A program made the position numbers and the translations under genes. Under the pieces are notes generated by a model. That model ran no database searches. It saw nothing but the letters and a program-made list of their open reading frames with translations, and was not told where the DNA came from. From Apus apus (taxonomy: Eukaryota; Chordata; Aves; Apodiformes; Apodidae), in contig NC_067301.1 in assembly GCF_020740795.1 (NCBI RefSeq), forward strand, positions 5,828,001 through 5,892,000: a stretch of DNA of 64,000 nt. The letters run 5' to 3'. This document shows, piece after piece, positions 37,906 to 49,785 of the stretch (position 1 is the stretch's first letter; each line of letters opens with the position of its first letter).

Positions 37906-38367
37906 TGTGCCAAGGTTCCCCACTTCCACACCCCGTGCATGACTACAGCTGTTAATTAGTTTGTTAGCAATGTCCTACCAAAGAGGGGGAAGGGGCTGGA
38001 GTGTTGGTCCTTGTGGTTCAGCCTGGAAACCATGGGACTGGCTGGCTATGAGTCCAAGGCAGGTGGCCAGCAGCCCAGGTAAGGGCTGTACCTGGAACTG
38101 CTCTTCCCAGTGAGCAGGTGGTTAACTGGGAGTGTTTACAGAGGGCAGTAGCCTGATAAAAAACACTTTCCTGGCTCCTTGGGAACACAAGCCTGGGTCT
38201 GTGGGGATGTTGGCTTTGCCCTGGGGAAGGGAGCCCTTGTGGTTCCTCAAAACAGGGCAATCAGTGCTGGGACCTGCCGGTTCCAGGACAGGCTCTGCTT
38301 GTTGGGATGAGCAGTTTCACAGCACGGATCCCTCATGAGCTGGTTTTTAAACCAAACATGGGGCCTG

Positions 38368-38425
38368 TGATGCTTGGAGCACCATGCAGACCCTGCTTGG
38401 AGCACCATGCAGACCCTGCTTGGAG
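38368..38425. repeat. 23-bp direct duplication
   Basis: Two full units and a partial third of a 23-base unit containing GGAGCACCATGCAGACCCT. Confidence 0.9.
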
Positions 38426-38639
38426 CAGGTGACACAACCAGCCAGGACCCAGGCCTGAGCTGGGGTGCAGAGAAACATCATTTTTACATGTATTTTGAAT
38501 CTTATACGGTGGATTGTAGGAATTGCAGGAAGCAGATGCTCCAGGGGTGCAGGGGGACCCCGGGAAGCAGGCAGGGTGCAGCCCATCTCCTGCACCCCCG
38601 GGTGCACAACTCGCGTGGGAAAAGGAAGGAAATCTGCTC

Positions 38640-39490
38640 AGTCAGCCCCGTAGCACGTCCCTCTGCTGCCCGAGCTCGTTGTTGCTGGACGCACAGACCT
38701 CCTGGAGAAGGGGAACCAAAACCTCTGCAGCTCCCCCGGCTTCCTCAGAACTTTCAGATCACAGCGACAGAAGCGGCAGCTCCGGGGAGAGCGTGTCGGG
38801 ACAGTCGCGATCAGCCCAGCCAGGCTTACACTACGGCAGGGGCTTCCAGGGGGGATGAATCCCCCCCCCCTGGGCTTCCTCTCGGGTGGGATCTTCTTGG
38901 GAGGGATGTGATCAGGAATCGCAGCCGGCCGGTGAGAGCTGGAGCGATGCGTGGCTGGAAGCAGGTTGGGAGGGGAGGGCTTGTCTGCTGCTCGGAGCCC
39001 GCCTGCCCGCCCCGGGGGTCTCCGCTGCTTTCAGGTCTCTCCCTGCTCCCGCCCCAATCCCGGTTCTCCCAGTCGGTTCCAGCAGCCCCGGGCCGCCCCT
39101 CGGCCGGGGCCGGGCTCCGCAAGCACCGCCCCGGGAGGGCCGGGCCGGGCCGGACCGGGAAGGAGCCGTCGCTGCCGCCGGGAGGTACGTGGGGACGGGC
39201 CGGGACCCCCGGGAAGGGGCGGGATGGGCCGGGACCGGAGCGCTGGGACCCGCCGAGCCCCGGCTGGGGAGCGGCAACTGCAGCGGGGGGTGGTCGGATC
39301 CAAGGAACGGGACCGGGAAGAGGGTCAGAGCCAGGACAGGAGCGGGTTGGGCTCGGTCCCGCAGTGCAGGAACCTGGAACGGGACCGGAACGGCACCAGG
39401 AGCGGGTCGGAGCCAGGGCTGGGCTCGGTCCTTCTGTTCCCGGGGTAGGGGACGGGACAGGGGCAGACTTAGAGCCAGGACGGGACCAGG
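38640..39490. promoter_or_regulatory. TMEM51: CpG island, probable TMEM51 promoter and 5' non-coding exon
   Basis: Very GC- and CpG-rich, with repeated CCGGG words. A strong donor (GGGAG then GTACGTGG) at 39184/39185 would end a non-coding first exon that splices to the acceptor before 47397. TMEM51 genes usually have upstream non-coding exons. The start site is not visible. A 451-codon open frame across the island is attributed to base composition. Confidence 0.6.
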
Positions 39491-39951
39491 CTGGACCCAG
39501 ACCCGGAGTGGCCCCTCCGGTTGGGTTTAGTTTAGTTTGGGCCACCAGCGCTGGGTCAGGATGCTGGGACTGGGACTGGCCTGGCATGGGGAGCCGTGGG
39601 GGGGCTCTGAGAGGAGCGAGGGGCCCCCGGTGCTGGCCAGAGCTCGGAAAGGTGAAACCAGCTGGGGGGGGGGCAGGAGGGGAACATCCCCAAACCGGGG
39701 TGTGGATGAGCAGGCACCAGAGGGTTTGAGCATCATGGTTTGGGGAGTCCAGCATCATGGGGGTCCATCCCTGCTGTGACTTGTTTGTGACACGTGGGCT
39801 TCAGGGCACCTCGTCGGGCTCTGAGGGTCTCGGGGTGGGTTTCTTAAGAGCAGGGAAAAGAGTAGTTTTCCTTTGAGGAAGGATCAGCTCCCACACCAAA
39901 CCCCAGGGCCTGGGGGGGCACTTCCTGCAGCGTGGCAGGGCAGGCACGTCC

Positions 39952-40040
39952 CACCGGGAACATCCATCCCACCGGGCACATCCCATCCCACTGGGAACAT
40001 CCATCCCACCAGGCACGTCCCACCAGGCACGTCCCACTGG
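39952..40040. repeat. Short tandem array (CATCCCACCGGG-like)
   Basis: Five or six imperfect copies of a unit of about 18-24 bases with ATCCCACCGGGAACATCC and CGTCCCACC. Confidence 0.8.
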
Positions 40041-43000
40041 CCCCTTCCCCAGAGACGTGAGTCCCGGGAGGGTGCAGGGGATGGTGTGTGTGCCCGGCCT
40101 GTTTGGAAAGCAAACAAAGACAAAGAGAAGGAAAACTCTGCAGGGCAGGTCCCTGCCGGGCAGTCTGTGAGCTGGACAATGCTCAGTGGGGATATTCTTC
40201 CCATCGGGATCTTACTGCAAAAGAAAGAGCGACCTGAAGCTTTCAAGGGCCGTGGCAAATCTGCCAAGGTCTCCCCAAGTGTGGCTTTGGAAAGAAATCC
40301 CACCGTGGAGGCAAATCAGCAGCTGCAGGGGGTGTTTGGCAGCCATGGTCCCCAGTGAGTGGGGTGTAGTCACCCCAGGTGTGTGCTGGGTGGGCACACC
40401 CTCCTGCTCCATGTTTCTGGGACACAGCAGGGACAGTCACACTGTGCTTTTGGGACACAGCTGGGACAGTCATGATTTGCCTGCTGGCCCCCTCCCTCTG
40501 CACTGAAAGTGGCCTCTGTCACAATCCCTCACCAGGCTGTGAGCCCTGCTGGGTTTATTGACTTCATTGCTGTCAGCTTTGTCTGGGTGGTTTGGTTTGG
40601 GTTTGGTTTTTTTTGCCAGCTCTGTGAGTTTGTGTGTGTGTGTGATGGGCAATCCCAGCATCTGCCTTCCCCATATTGACTTAAAACCAGACTGTCTTGG
40701 GAATCACAGCCCACCCGGCACCAGTGTGATGGTAGATGGAGGTTCCTTGCTGCTTGCAGAGGTTTCATGTGAGGGAAGCCCATGTTGAGGGCTTCTGAGC
40801 CCTTCCCAGTGTGGCCCAGTGTCCTGCAGCCATCCCAGGCCTTGGATGTCTCAGCGTGACAGCCCAAAAGGGAAACCTCCCAGGTGGCCTTGAGGAACGT
40901 GGGGGTGTGAGGCTGGTGAGCCCAGCCCTCTGCCAGAATGACTCGGAAGTATGTGAGATGCCTTTGATGGTGCCTGTGGGTAATTACACGGGTGGGAAAA
41001 TCCTGGGGAAGAAGTGCCTGGGGAAGGAGGAAGGCTCGGCCGTCGGTGCCCCAAGGACAGCTGAGGGTTGGTGACTCTGCCAGTGCTCCCAGCCAGAGCC
41101 CTGGAGCAGGGCTCCCTTGGGCAGCCCAGGTACGTGTCTGTCTCCAGAAACACTTCCTTGTTCCCTGCGTGTTTCTTAGACAGAAGACAGAGTTGAGTCC
41201 AAAGTAGCTGAAAATCCTGCAGGAGCTGTGCAGAATTCCCCACAAACCTCTGTCCCTATCAAAATACCTCATCCTGACTGGCTGAACAGTGCTGCTTTGT
41301 ACCTGGCTGCCCAGCCAGCTCCTTCCCCCCCCTGCCCCCAGCATCCCCTGTCTCTCCTGTTCCACAGGGAGGAGTGAGGTGAAGGATCTTGCTGAAATTG
41401 CAGGTGGAGGATGAGGAAGGTGGAGGCAGTGAGGCCGATGGCAGCACGGGATCATGGTGTGCATCGAGGGGATATGAGGCTCAGGGGAACATGGAACAGG
41501 AGCTGCTTAAAGCACTCCTGGAGGGCTGGGAAGCTCTCCGAGGCAGTGGGAATGCCAGATTGGGAAGGGATCAGAGGGGCAGGTGGGTAATGCCTTCAAG
41601 TCCTTGGAAGGGTCTGGAGCAGAGCGGGGTGGCTGACACTGAGGTTGGGTAAGAGCATGGACCAAAAGCCGTGGGAAGGCTGCTGGGAGGAAGGGCTTTA
41701 TCTCTGGCAGGAAACAGCAGATTGGGGGGGGGGGGTGGAAAGCAAAAAAAAAACAAACAAAAAAAACCTCCTGACCAACTGAAAAAAACAAATACAAAGG
41801 TGTTGTAAAGAGGAATCAAAAGGAAATAAGGAAGGAGACAGAGTCAAAGTGCTGGGATTTTCCCAGGCTGGCGTGTGTTGCCAGGCCTGGGTGCAGTTCA
41901 GGTCTCTTGTCTAGCCTGGAGAGGGGCAAACAGCCCAGACCCCCAAAGCCACAGTTTAGCAGAGTCTGGCCAGGAGGTGAGCTGGTGCTCAGTGCCTGCA
42001 GCAGCATTATCCCCAGGAATAAAGGGCAATATCCTTAAATAGAAATTTAAAAGGACTCTTGGTCCATCACTGCTTTGCTGCTCTGCTGGCTGTAATGAAA
42101 TCATGGGGAGAAGGAGAGTTTGGGAAGGTTTTCCTGTACCTCCATGGCAAAGTTGAAGCTGGCTGCTGCATGGTGACAAGGAAGGCTCAGGGGACGTGGT
42201 CACTGTGTCCTGTGTGATCCGTGCCAGCTCTTCAACCTGGTGGCAACATGATCTCCCTCTGGTGTCCCGAGTGATGGAGGACACAGGTGCCTTCAGCTGG
42301 GGAAGGGCCAGGCTGTGTTGTGCCAATGGGGCACTTTGGGAGCCCTGTTGCTGTTATTCCGTGGCCATCAGCATGGCTGTGGCAGCCAGCCAGGTGGATT
42401 GCAGGATCCTGAGCCCAGGAGAGGGCTGGGCAACCTCCCCTTTCCCTGGACACCCTTGTTCTGCAGGAAGCAGCAGCACTGGGGACCATGGGCTCCCCTC
42501 TGGGGTGGGTTGGTGCCAGGCTGGGACGGGGTAGAGCCTTGGGCAGAATTTGAAGGAAAACATCTCTGGTGCTGCCTGCAAGAGCACAGTTGAGGGGGAG
42601 TGGTTAAAAATAGAATATAAGGGGGAGAAAAATGATGGTGGAATAACTTAAAATGTCTGCAGGGAATGCCAGGAGCGACGCGTCGCTGTGCACTCCTGGC
42701 AGGAAACACAAGCAGGAAAAGGTGGAAAAGCCCTGAGAGTCTGTACAGGCCCCCCCCTCTGGGGCTCTCAGTTCCCTCTGCTCTAAAACGTGCTGGGGAT
42801 TCGTCCAAACCAACAGGAATTGGCCAAAGCAGCAGCAGTGCTGCTCTTCCCAGCTCTGCTGGGTATTGTTGCCTATTTCTTTCCTGCCAGGAGAGGGGAA
42901 TTCCCTGTGTCCCTTCAGCTGCATCCAGCCAGAAACGTCCCTGCTGCTGGAGCAGGTGTAACGTGGGCAGGGGGAAGGGCAAAAAACATTGCTGGAGTTC

Positions 43001-43449
43001 TGTCCCGTGGTGTTTCTGATGCTGGAGCTTTGTGCTGCTGGTGGGTGCTTGCTCAGGGCAAGGTCACTGCCCCCTTGTGGGACTGGGGGTCTGCTGTGGG
43101 CACCAATTAACAGGGCAGCTGTTAATGAGCAGGCTGCCTGGGTGTAAGGTGGAGGTAGAGCTGGTGTGGGGCTGCCTGTCCCCTGGGGCTGGGCACAGAG
43201 GTGAAGCCCGATTTGCCTTGATGTCACCCCCATCTCTGATCATCTCACCCCACTGGGGCTGGGACCAAACCCCTGGGACTTCCAGCCCCACCTCCCAAAA
43301 TTGTGAAGCTCCCTGGAAATGCCTTTGCATGAGTATTCCTAGTGCTGGGCTCTGCTGTCGGCAGGAGCTGGAGGAACTTGTGGCTGCTGGAAGTTGGGAA
43401 GGCTGAGCTGCTGGAGCAGCTTGGGAGGATGGTGAGCTGTGGTCATCAT

Positions 43450-43685
43450 TTCATGGAATGGTTTGGGTTGGAAGGGACCTTAAAGATCATCCAGTTCCAA
43501 CCCCCCTGCATGGGCAGGGACACCTCCCACCAGCCCAGGCTGCTCCAAGCCCCATCCAACCTGCCCTTCAACACTGCCAGGGATGGGGCAGCCACAGCTT
43601 CCCTGGGCAGCCTGGGCCAGGCTCTCACCACCCTCACAGCAAAGAATTTCTTCCTAATATCCAACCTCAATCTCCACTCTTCAGT
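43450..43685 (-). mobile_element. CR1 LINE fragment
   Basis: TCATGGAATGGTTTGGGTTG through CCTAATATCCAACCTCAATC, antisense; young-looking. Confidence 0.95.
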
Positions 43686-45207
43686 CATCTGACAGAAGCT
43701 GACGTGCTGTGGGCTTGAGGCTCTTTGGATGTTTGGAGGAGAGACTTATTTTCCCCAAAAAATATTCTAGACTTGTGTTTTACAACTGCTGCTGGAGTCT
43801 CAGGCTGGTTTTTGGAGGCAGGTTCCAAGGGGATGTGTCACCCTGTGTGTTGTGATCTGACTTCTCCTCGGGAGTGAGGGATCCCTGGGGCTGAGCCTGA
43901 GCAAGCTGATCCTGTGCCCTGTGACCTCATTGGTGTTTGACCCGTTCCCTGAACCTGCAGACTCATCTCTCCTGATCCCGTGACAAAGGTGTTGCTGCAG
44001 GAGCAGGAAGGTGATGTCATGGGAGGGGAAAAATCCAAAGGTGACGGAGGGCAGAGGAGCCCGGTGCTGCCGTGGGCACCCGTGGGTGTCCTGCTTCCTC
44101 CTGAGTCACCCTGACGGGGCTGGCATTCCATGGGGAGGGTGATCCAGGGCTGATTCCAGCAGGGGAGTCCATGTCCCAGTGGTGGGATGGTTGTTGGGAG
44201 CTCTGGTGTCACCCGTGGAGGGTCGACATCACCCCCTGCCCCTGCCAAACGCCTTCTGGGTGCATCTCGGTGCTTGAGAAAGGACTTATCCCCAGCCCTC
44301 CCACGGGGAAATTAACAGTTGGCAATGTCCCAGGAGGAGTCACAAAGCGTCCCTTGGCTCTGGGAGCTGGGAAGAGGTGCGGGAAGCCCGGCCAAGCTCC
44401 CAGGAGGAGGAGGAGGAGGGGCCCTGGCTCTGCAGCCGCGCCGCAGAGTTTAATGATTCGGAGATCCTGGTGTAAATCATTGGCAGGGACAGGGAGGTGG
44501 CTCTGGCTGCAGGGAAGGGTCTGTGCCCAGGGAAACCTTCCCATGGGGGGCCTGGAGCCTGGTGGCCACCACTTGCCTCCCGGGGTGAGGGGTGAGGTTG
44601 GATGCTGGGGGCTTTGCTTGGTAGGACAGCACAGGGGAGCAGTTCTGGTCAAGAAACAGAGGAAATCACAGAGGGAGAAAAATCCTTCAAGGATTATTAA
44701 ACCCAGGCAAGAGCAGAGCAGGGAATTTCTCCCTTGCAGCATATTGGTGCCCTCCACCCTGTCTGCTTGGGCTGGCCACATGTAGATGGCACCTTGGAGA
44801 TGTGGTACCAGCCCCTGTGAGATTTTTGGGGTGAGTTTAGTGGGTGTTGCTGGGCTTTACAAACCCCCATGTTGCAGCACCCTTTGTTCTTGGTGCCATC
44901 TCTGCTGCTCCAGACAGTGCTGGGGCTGCTGGACCTGAGGCCGCAGTGACAACAGGTCCTTTCTCTGGCCACTGACGTCAGGGCACCCATTTCTTGCTAG
45001 AGCCAGGATGGGAGGTGCTCTGGAGAGCCAAAAGAAGAGTTAATTCAATGGAGAGAGAGACTGTGTGTCAAGGCTCCAGCTTTAATCTGATTTCCTGGGC
45101 TGCAGGGATCTGTGTAAACCTTCCAGGCACAGAGATGATGCAGAACCTGAAATCCTGCCTGAGGGAAGCCAGAGAGATCAGGAAGGAAAAAAAAACTTTT
45201 ATTCCTG

Positions 45208-45385
45208 TCATAGAATGGTTTGAGTTGGAAGGGACCTTCAAGATCATCCAGTCCCAACCCCCTGCATGGGCAGGGACACCTCCCACCAGCCCAGGCTGCT
45301 CCAAGCCCCATCCAACCTGCCCTTCAACACTGCCAGGGATGGGGCAGCCACAGCTTCCCTGGGCAACCTGGGCCAGGGTCTCACC
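45208..45385 (-). mobile_element. CR1 LINE fragment
   Basis: TCATAGAATGGTTTGAGTTG through GGGCAACCTGGGCCAGGGTC, antisense. About 180 bp of 3' end only. Confidence 0.95.
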
Positions 45386-46708
45386 ATGTTCCAATGTTTC
45401 ATTTGCTGCATCCTCAGCAGCTGCTTGCTGGGGTGGGGTGGCAACTGGGGCTGGGGATGCTTCCCCAAGGAGCAGAGGGTGCTGCACAGCCCCGGGCTGG
45501 CACTGGGGAGCAATGGGTTTGCCCCCACCCTGTGTGCCAGCAGCTTCCCTTGGGCAGCTCCTGTTGGCCCAAGAACCTTGGAAGACTTTGCCCTTCCCAG
45601 GTCCATGCCAACACCAACAAGCCCAACGTGGGGCCAGGACTGTGTCCAGGTTGGGACGTCCCTTAGTGAGCCAGGGCACAGGGCTGAGCAGGCTGCAGCA
45701 GGGACGTTGCTCTGCAGCTTTCCCCTCTGCTCTCCAGGCTCGTGTGCTTGACTTTTCCTGCCAGCAGCCAGAGCTGGGCCTGTTTTCTGGGAATGCTGGT
45801 TTATTCTGGCCCTTGACCCTTCAAACTGAGCTTGTGCTCGAGCTAAACAAGCTAATGTGAAGCTTGGGAGGATGGAACCGAGTGGGTCTGCTGAGGGGTG
45901 AGGGCAGCAGCAGCATAGCCAAGGATCTTCTCACACAAACAAACGTGGAGAAGCTGGGAAAGAGGGAAGGAGAAACCCCCCAGCACATCTGCACAGCTCT
46001 GTGCTGGCCCTGGCAACTGCATAAAAGGGGAAGTTTGCCCAGGAGGCTGCTGCAAGGCTGGGGGGTGGAGACAGGGCAGCTCTGTAGGATGGGGATGTGC
46101 TCACAGCTCCCATCTCCACCAGCCGGGGTCAGGGAGCAGCTGGAGATGTGGCTCCACGTGTTTTATTTTTGGGAAGAGAGCACATCTGGTCCCGGTGACT
46201 TGGCAAACACAGTCGAGGAGGTGGGGGAGGAATTCCCACCCGTGGCCGCTTGGGAACAGCAGTGGTGGGACAACCCCAGCCTCCTGCTGGGTGGGATGAG
46301 TTGCTCGGGGGGGGGTGAGCTCTGGCCAGGAGCGAGGCAGGGCTGAGCCCAGGATGGGGTTTTGGAGCAGCCCCTGCCGGCAGCACTCGGGGGAAGCTGC
46401 AGCGTTGGCTGGGCTGGGTGAGCAGCACTTTTTGCTGCACTTTTGCTGCACTTTTGCTTCCTCTTCCCCAGGCAGGGAAGCCTTGCAGGGCAGGCAGCCA
46501 GTGTCCCAACAAGGGGAGAAGTTGTGCTGCTGGGGATTTTGCTCTGGGGAGTTTGCACTGGGGGTGGCTGTTTGGCCAAGGCAGTGCAGCTCCACAGGGA
46601 GCTTCTCTGAGCAGTGGAATCTCTTTTGGTGGTGTTATTTTTGGTGCTGTGAAGAGGTCACTTGTCGTGCCCCTGAGGAGGGTCGGGTTAGGGCCTTGGC
46701 AAATGTTA

Positions 46709-47172
46709 ATCACAGAATGGTGAGGACCCCTGGAAATCATCTAGTGCAACCCCCTGCTAGAGCAGGTTACGCAGGATGGTGTCCAGGTGGGTTGGAATGT
46801 CTCCAGGGATGGAGACTCCACAGCCTCCCTGGGCAGCCTGTCCCAGGGCTCTGTCACCCTCACAGGAAAGAAGTTCTTCCTTATGTTTAACTTGACCCTC
46901 CTGTGCTCCAGTTTGTGCCCATTGCCCCTTGTCCTGTCCCTGGGCACCACTGAGCAGAGTCTGGCCCATCCTCCTGCCACCCCCTGGAGATACTGATCAG
47001 CACTGATCAGATCCCCCCTCAGGCTCCTCCTCTCCAGCTGAGCAGCCCCAGCTCTCCCAGCCTTTCCTCCCAGGCAGATGCTCCAGCCCCCTCAGCATCT
47101 CAGTGCCCTGGGCTGGACTCTCTGCAGCAGCTCCTTGTCCTTCATGAACTGGGGAGCCCAGAGCTGGACACG
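46709..47172 (-). mobile_element. CR1 LINE fragment
   Basis: AATCACAGAATGGTGAGGAC, GGGCAGCCTGTCCCAGGGCT, CTCCAGTTTGTGCCCATTGC and TGGACTCTCTGCAGCAGCTC, antisense; a different subfamily, about 460 bp. Confidence 0.93.
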
Positions 47173-47396
47173 CTAGATAACAATTCTGTTCTTTTCTAAG
47201 GCTGGTGGACATTACAGCCCAGAAAGCACCGAAGGGTTGCAGTGACAATGACCAACGCCATGTCCCCTCGGCAGGCGCCGCGCAATTAGGTTTCCCTAAT
47301 TAGTCGGGTGGAGCGACGTTAGCGCAGCCACCCCAAGGCCTGCCCGGCCTTCGCATCCCACCGGGCACCAACCATCCCTTTTCCACCCCTTCCCAG

Positions 47397-47509
47397 AGCT
47401 CGCCGTGTGCCCGGGGAGGGGGCAGCACGCATGCCAGCGGGACGGCAGCCCCCGCAGCCCCCGGGCCGTGCCGTCAGGTGCAGGTAGCCCAGCAGCAGCA
47501 GCAGCAGCC
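47397..47509 (+). other. TMEM51: TMEM51 5' UTR part of the first coding exon
   Basis: A strong pyrimidine tract ending CCCCTTCCCAG places the exon start at 47397. A CAG-repeat stretch (47490-47508) abuts the start codon. Confidence 0.55.
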
Positions 47510-47844
47510 ATGGCCCAGTCCCGTGCCAACGGCTCCCACTACGCCCTGACAGCCATAGGGTTGGGAATGCTGGTCCTGGGCATCATCATGGCCGTCTGGA
47601 ATCTCGTCCCTGGCTTCAGCCCAGCCAACAAACCCTCTGCTGGGAACAGCAGCAAACCCGACCGCGGCACCGGGGCCGTCTTGAAGAGCAAAACCTTCTC
47701 GGTGGCTTACGTGTTGGTGGGGGCAGGGGTGCTGCTGCTGCTGCTCTCCATCTGCCTGAACATCCGTGACAAGAGGAGGCAGAGCCAGGACCTCGCCCAC
47801 GGGCCGCACCCGGTGTCGGCAGAACCTTCGCACCAGGAGGACAG
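47510..47844 (+). CDS. TMEM51: TMEM51 first coding exon (both membrane segments)
   Basis: Residues 1-111 plus two bases; ends CAGGAGGACAG before GTGAGA, phase 2. Contains both transmembrane helices. Confidence 0.96.
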
Positions 47845-49003
47845 GTGAGACTCCCCCGGGGGGGAGAGAGGGGTGGGGATGACACCAGGAGCGGTTCTTG
47901 CTTCCTCAGAGAGGTCAGGAGCAAGGAGAGGAAGGCTGGTAGCAGCCTGTGCTCAAACAAAGGTGCTAAAATAGAGAGACCCCCCTGCAGGGCTGGGTCC
48001 AGCTCTGGGGTCTCCAGCACAAGAAGGACGTGGAGCTGTTGGAGCAAGTCCAGAGGAGGCCACGGAGATGATGGGAGGGCTGGAGCAGCTCTGCTCTGGA
48101 GCCAGGCTGGGAGAGTTGGGGTGTTCAGCCTGGAGGAGAGAAGGCTCCAGGGAGACCTTAGAGCAGCTTCCAGTGCCTGAAGGGGCTCCAGGAAAGCTGG
48201 GGAGGGGCTTGGGACAAGGGCAGGGAGGGGTGGGAAGAGGAGAGGGTGGTTTTAAGCCAAAAGAGGGAAGATGTAGGTTTCTTGTAGGCCCCCTTCAGGT
48301 GTGTAGGTGGGGCTGTGATCTGTTGGGGTTGAGATCTGTTCTGCCAAGTAAGAAGGAACCAGTATGTAATTTAGAACTGGTAGGTAGTGTAGAACTGGTA
48401 TGTAATGTTTAGAACTGGTATATAATGGAGAACTGGTACATAATATCGAACTGGTATATAATGTAGAAGGGCAAATAATTTGTTAAGGTTTTGAGGAGCG
48501 TTGTTTTTTCTCTCTCCTCTCCATCCCCTGCCCCCAGGGAAGCCAGGATGATGTGCTTCTAATGGCCTTAGGGTTGTTGGTTTTTTTTCCCCCTCTCTAG
48601 CCAAGAAGAGGATGAAGACACATCTTCCCAGTACTACGTGCCCAGCTACGAGGAGGTGATGAACACGGGCTACTCGGAGCCCAGAGACTCGGACAGGAGC
48701 AACAGGATGAGTGTGTCCCTGCCCTCCTACGAGTCGCTGACGGGGCTGGAGAGCAGCCCGAGCCCGGGGGCGGCAGAGCCCGGCCCGGAGCGGCAGCCCG
48801 GCCGGCACAGCTCCCGGCTCAGCAAACACCTGAAGCCCCTGAAGGTCCGGAGGATCAAATCAGAGAAGCTACACTTGAAGGACATCAGATTAAACCTGGC
48901 TGAAGGGAACAGCGCGGCCCCCATCACGATAGAGCCCCTGACCCCTCCGCCCAAGTACGAGGAGATCCAGGGGAAGGTGCCAGAGAGCAGGGAAATGACT
49001 TAA
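47510..49003 (+). CDS. TMEM51: Transmembrane protein 51
   Basis: Two exons, 47510-47844 and 48601-49003, encode 245 residues (human is about 253). Two hydrophobic segments are visible, at about residues 12-33 (ALTAIGLGMLVLGIIMAVW) and 63-85 (VAYVLVGAGVLLLLLSICL), separated by a short loop with an NSS sequon at 46. The cytosol-like tail has an acidic stretch (113-118), two PSYE motifs (the first at 126-129), a basic block LKPLKVRRIKSEKLHLKD, and a PPPKYEE motif at 227-233 that fits a PPxY WW-domain ligand. The match to mammalian TMEM51 is close over the membrane segments and the basic block. Its molecular function is not well established; ubiquitin-ligase recruitment through PPxY is an inference. 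The ATG was chosen because MAQS-ANGSHYALTAIGLGM matches the family N-terminus. Confidence 0.97.
47985..48280 (+). mobile_element. CR1 LINE fragment lacking its 3' end
   Basis: AGCAAGTCCAGAGGAGGCCA, TGGAGCAGCTCTGCTCTGGA and TTCAGCCTGGAGGAGAGAAG, sense strand, in the TMEM51 intron. Confidence 0.92.
48355..48470. repeat. Short minisatellite (AGAACTGGTAT unit)
   Basis: About six diverged 17-20 base copies containing GAACTGGTATRTAAT, in the TMEM51 intron. Confidence 0.85.
48601..49003 (+). CDS. TMEM51: TMEM51 second coding exon (tail)
   Basis: Preceded by a long T/C tract ending CTCTCTAG. One base completes Ser, then QEEDEDTSSQYYVPSYEE follows, through to SREMT and stop TAA at 49001-49003. Confidence 0.96.
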
Positions 49004-49785
49004 AGAAATAAGGAAGGGGTGATGCTGCTGGGGAGTGTTTTTTTGGGGGTTTTTTTTTGGTTGAAAAAAAGCCACTCCAGGAAGGGCTCGGGCTGCGGGG
49101 GTCCCTGGGAGCAGCCAGGGGTCCCTGGGAGCTGCCATGTGAGGACACGGTGGGTGCTGAGCGCTGCCCAGGGCCAGGACCAGCTCTGCTTGGGATGGGG
49201 TTTTACAAAAGACAGTGGGGAAAGAAACCTGGATGCCAAGGGATCTGGAGTAAACAAAGGCTGGAATTACCCAAAAGTGGAATTTGTGAACGTTTGCCAT
49301 CAGGACCACCCAATGCATCTTCTCACTCCCCTCCCTCTTGCGCCAGCAAGACTTTCCCACTGGTACCCAACCTGGATTTTCCAAGTAGAAAAGGGCAACA
49401 TTCCCTATGGGTTTTTTTTTGTGCCTTTTCTTTCTGAGTGAGGGAAATGGTGTTGCTGGAGCAACCCAGCAGCTTTCTCCAGTTCCCATCCAGGCTGGAA
49501 TGGTGGCCCAGGGCCAGCCCCAACTCCTGCCAAGCTCTGTACTTGCTGGTGGGAAGCGGGATGAAACGGGCCCTGTGCTCCTGGGGGAGAGGATGGGGTT
49601 TTTTTGCCTCAGTTGCTGTCTCTGTCGTGTTTTGTGCTTGAAAGTGACAGAACAATCTGTTTGAGGGCAAGTGGAGAAATGCAGGGGGGTGGGAACTGAG
49701 CTATACTTCTCCCGGGAGGTGAAAGGGAGTGCTGAGATGCCGTGTGAGCAGACCTGTTCTCAATAAAGGTTTTGTACAGTGTCTG
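49004..49785 (+). other. TMEM51: TMEM51 3' UTR
   Basis: Runs from the TAA to just after the AATAAA at 49762; G/T-rich runs, no conserved frame. Confidence 0.85.
49762..49767 (+). terminator. TMEM51: TMEM51 polyadenylation signal
   Basis: AATAAA in CTCAATAAAGGTTTTG, followed by a GT-rich element (CAGTGTCTGTGTCTG). Confidence 0.88.

Larger units (their letters stand above)
31201..38639. other. KAZN-TMEM51 intergenic region
   Basis: 7.4 kb with no recognised gene. It holds a 31-bp minisatellite (about 32620-32990), a CpG-rich patch (33030-33500), CR1 copies (33500-33722, 34974-35205, 37858-37905) and a 23-bp tandem duplication (38368-38425). In mammals the SAM-domain exons of long kazrin would be expected in this interval. 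I searched by eye for their peptides and did not find them. Confidence 0.6.
39491..47396 (+). other. TMEM51: Presumed TMEM51 5' intron
   Basis: About 7.9 kb without a recognised exon. Contains a short tandem array at 39952-40040, CR1 copies (43450-43685, 45208-45385, 46709-47172), a G run near 41726 and a GGA-repeat patch at 44400-44420. Confidence 0.5.
47845..48600 (+). other. TMEM51: TMEM51 coding intron
   Basis: 756 bases holding a + strand CR1 fragment (47985-48280) and a short minisatellite built on AGAACTGGTAT (48355-48470). Confidence 0.9.

Noticed and set aside
38374-39729. 451-codon + strand open frame
   Set aside because: Begins in a 23-bp duplication and runs through the TMEM51 CpG island; low-complexity Gly/Pro/Arg translation with no family resemblance.
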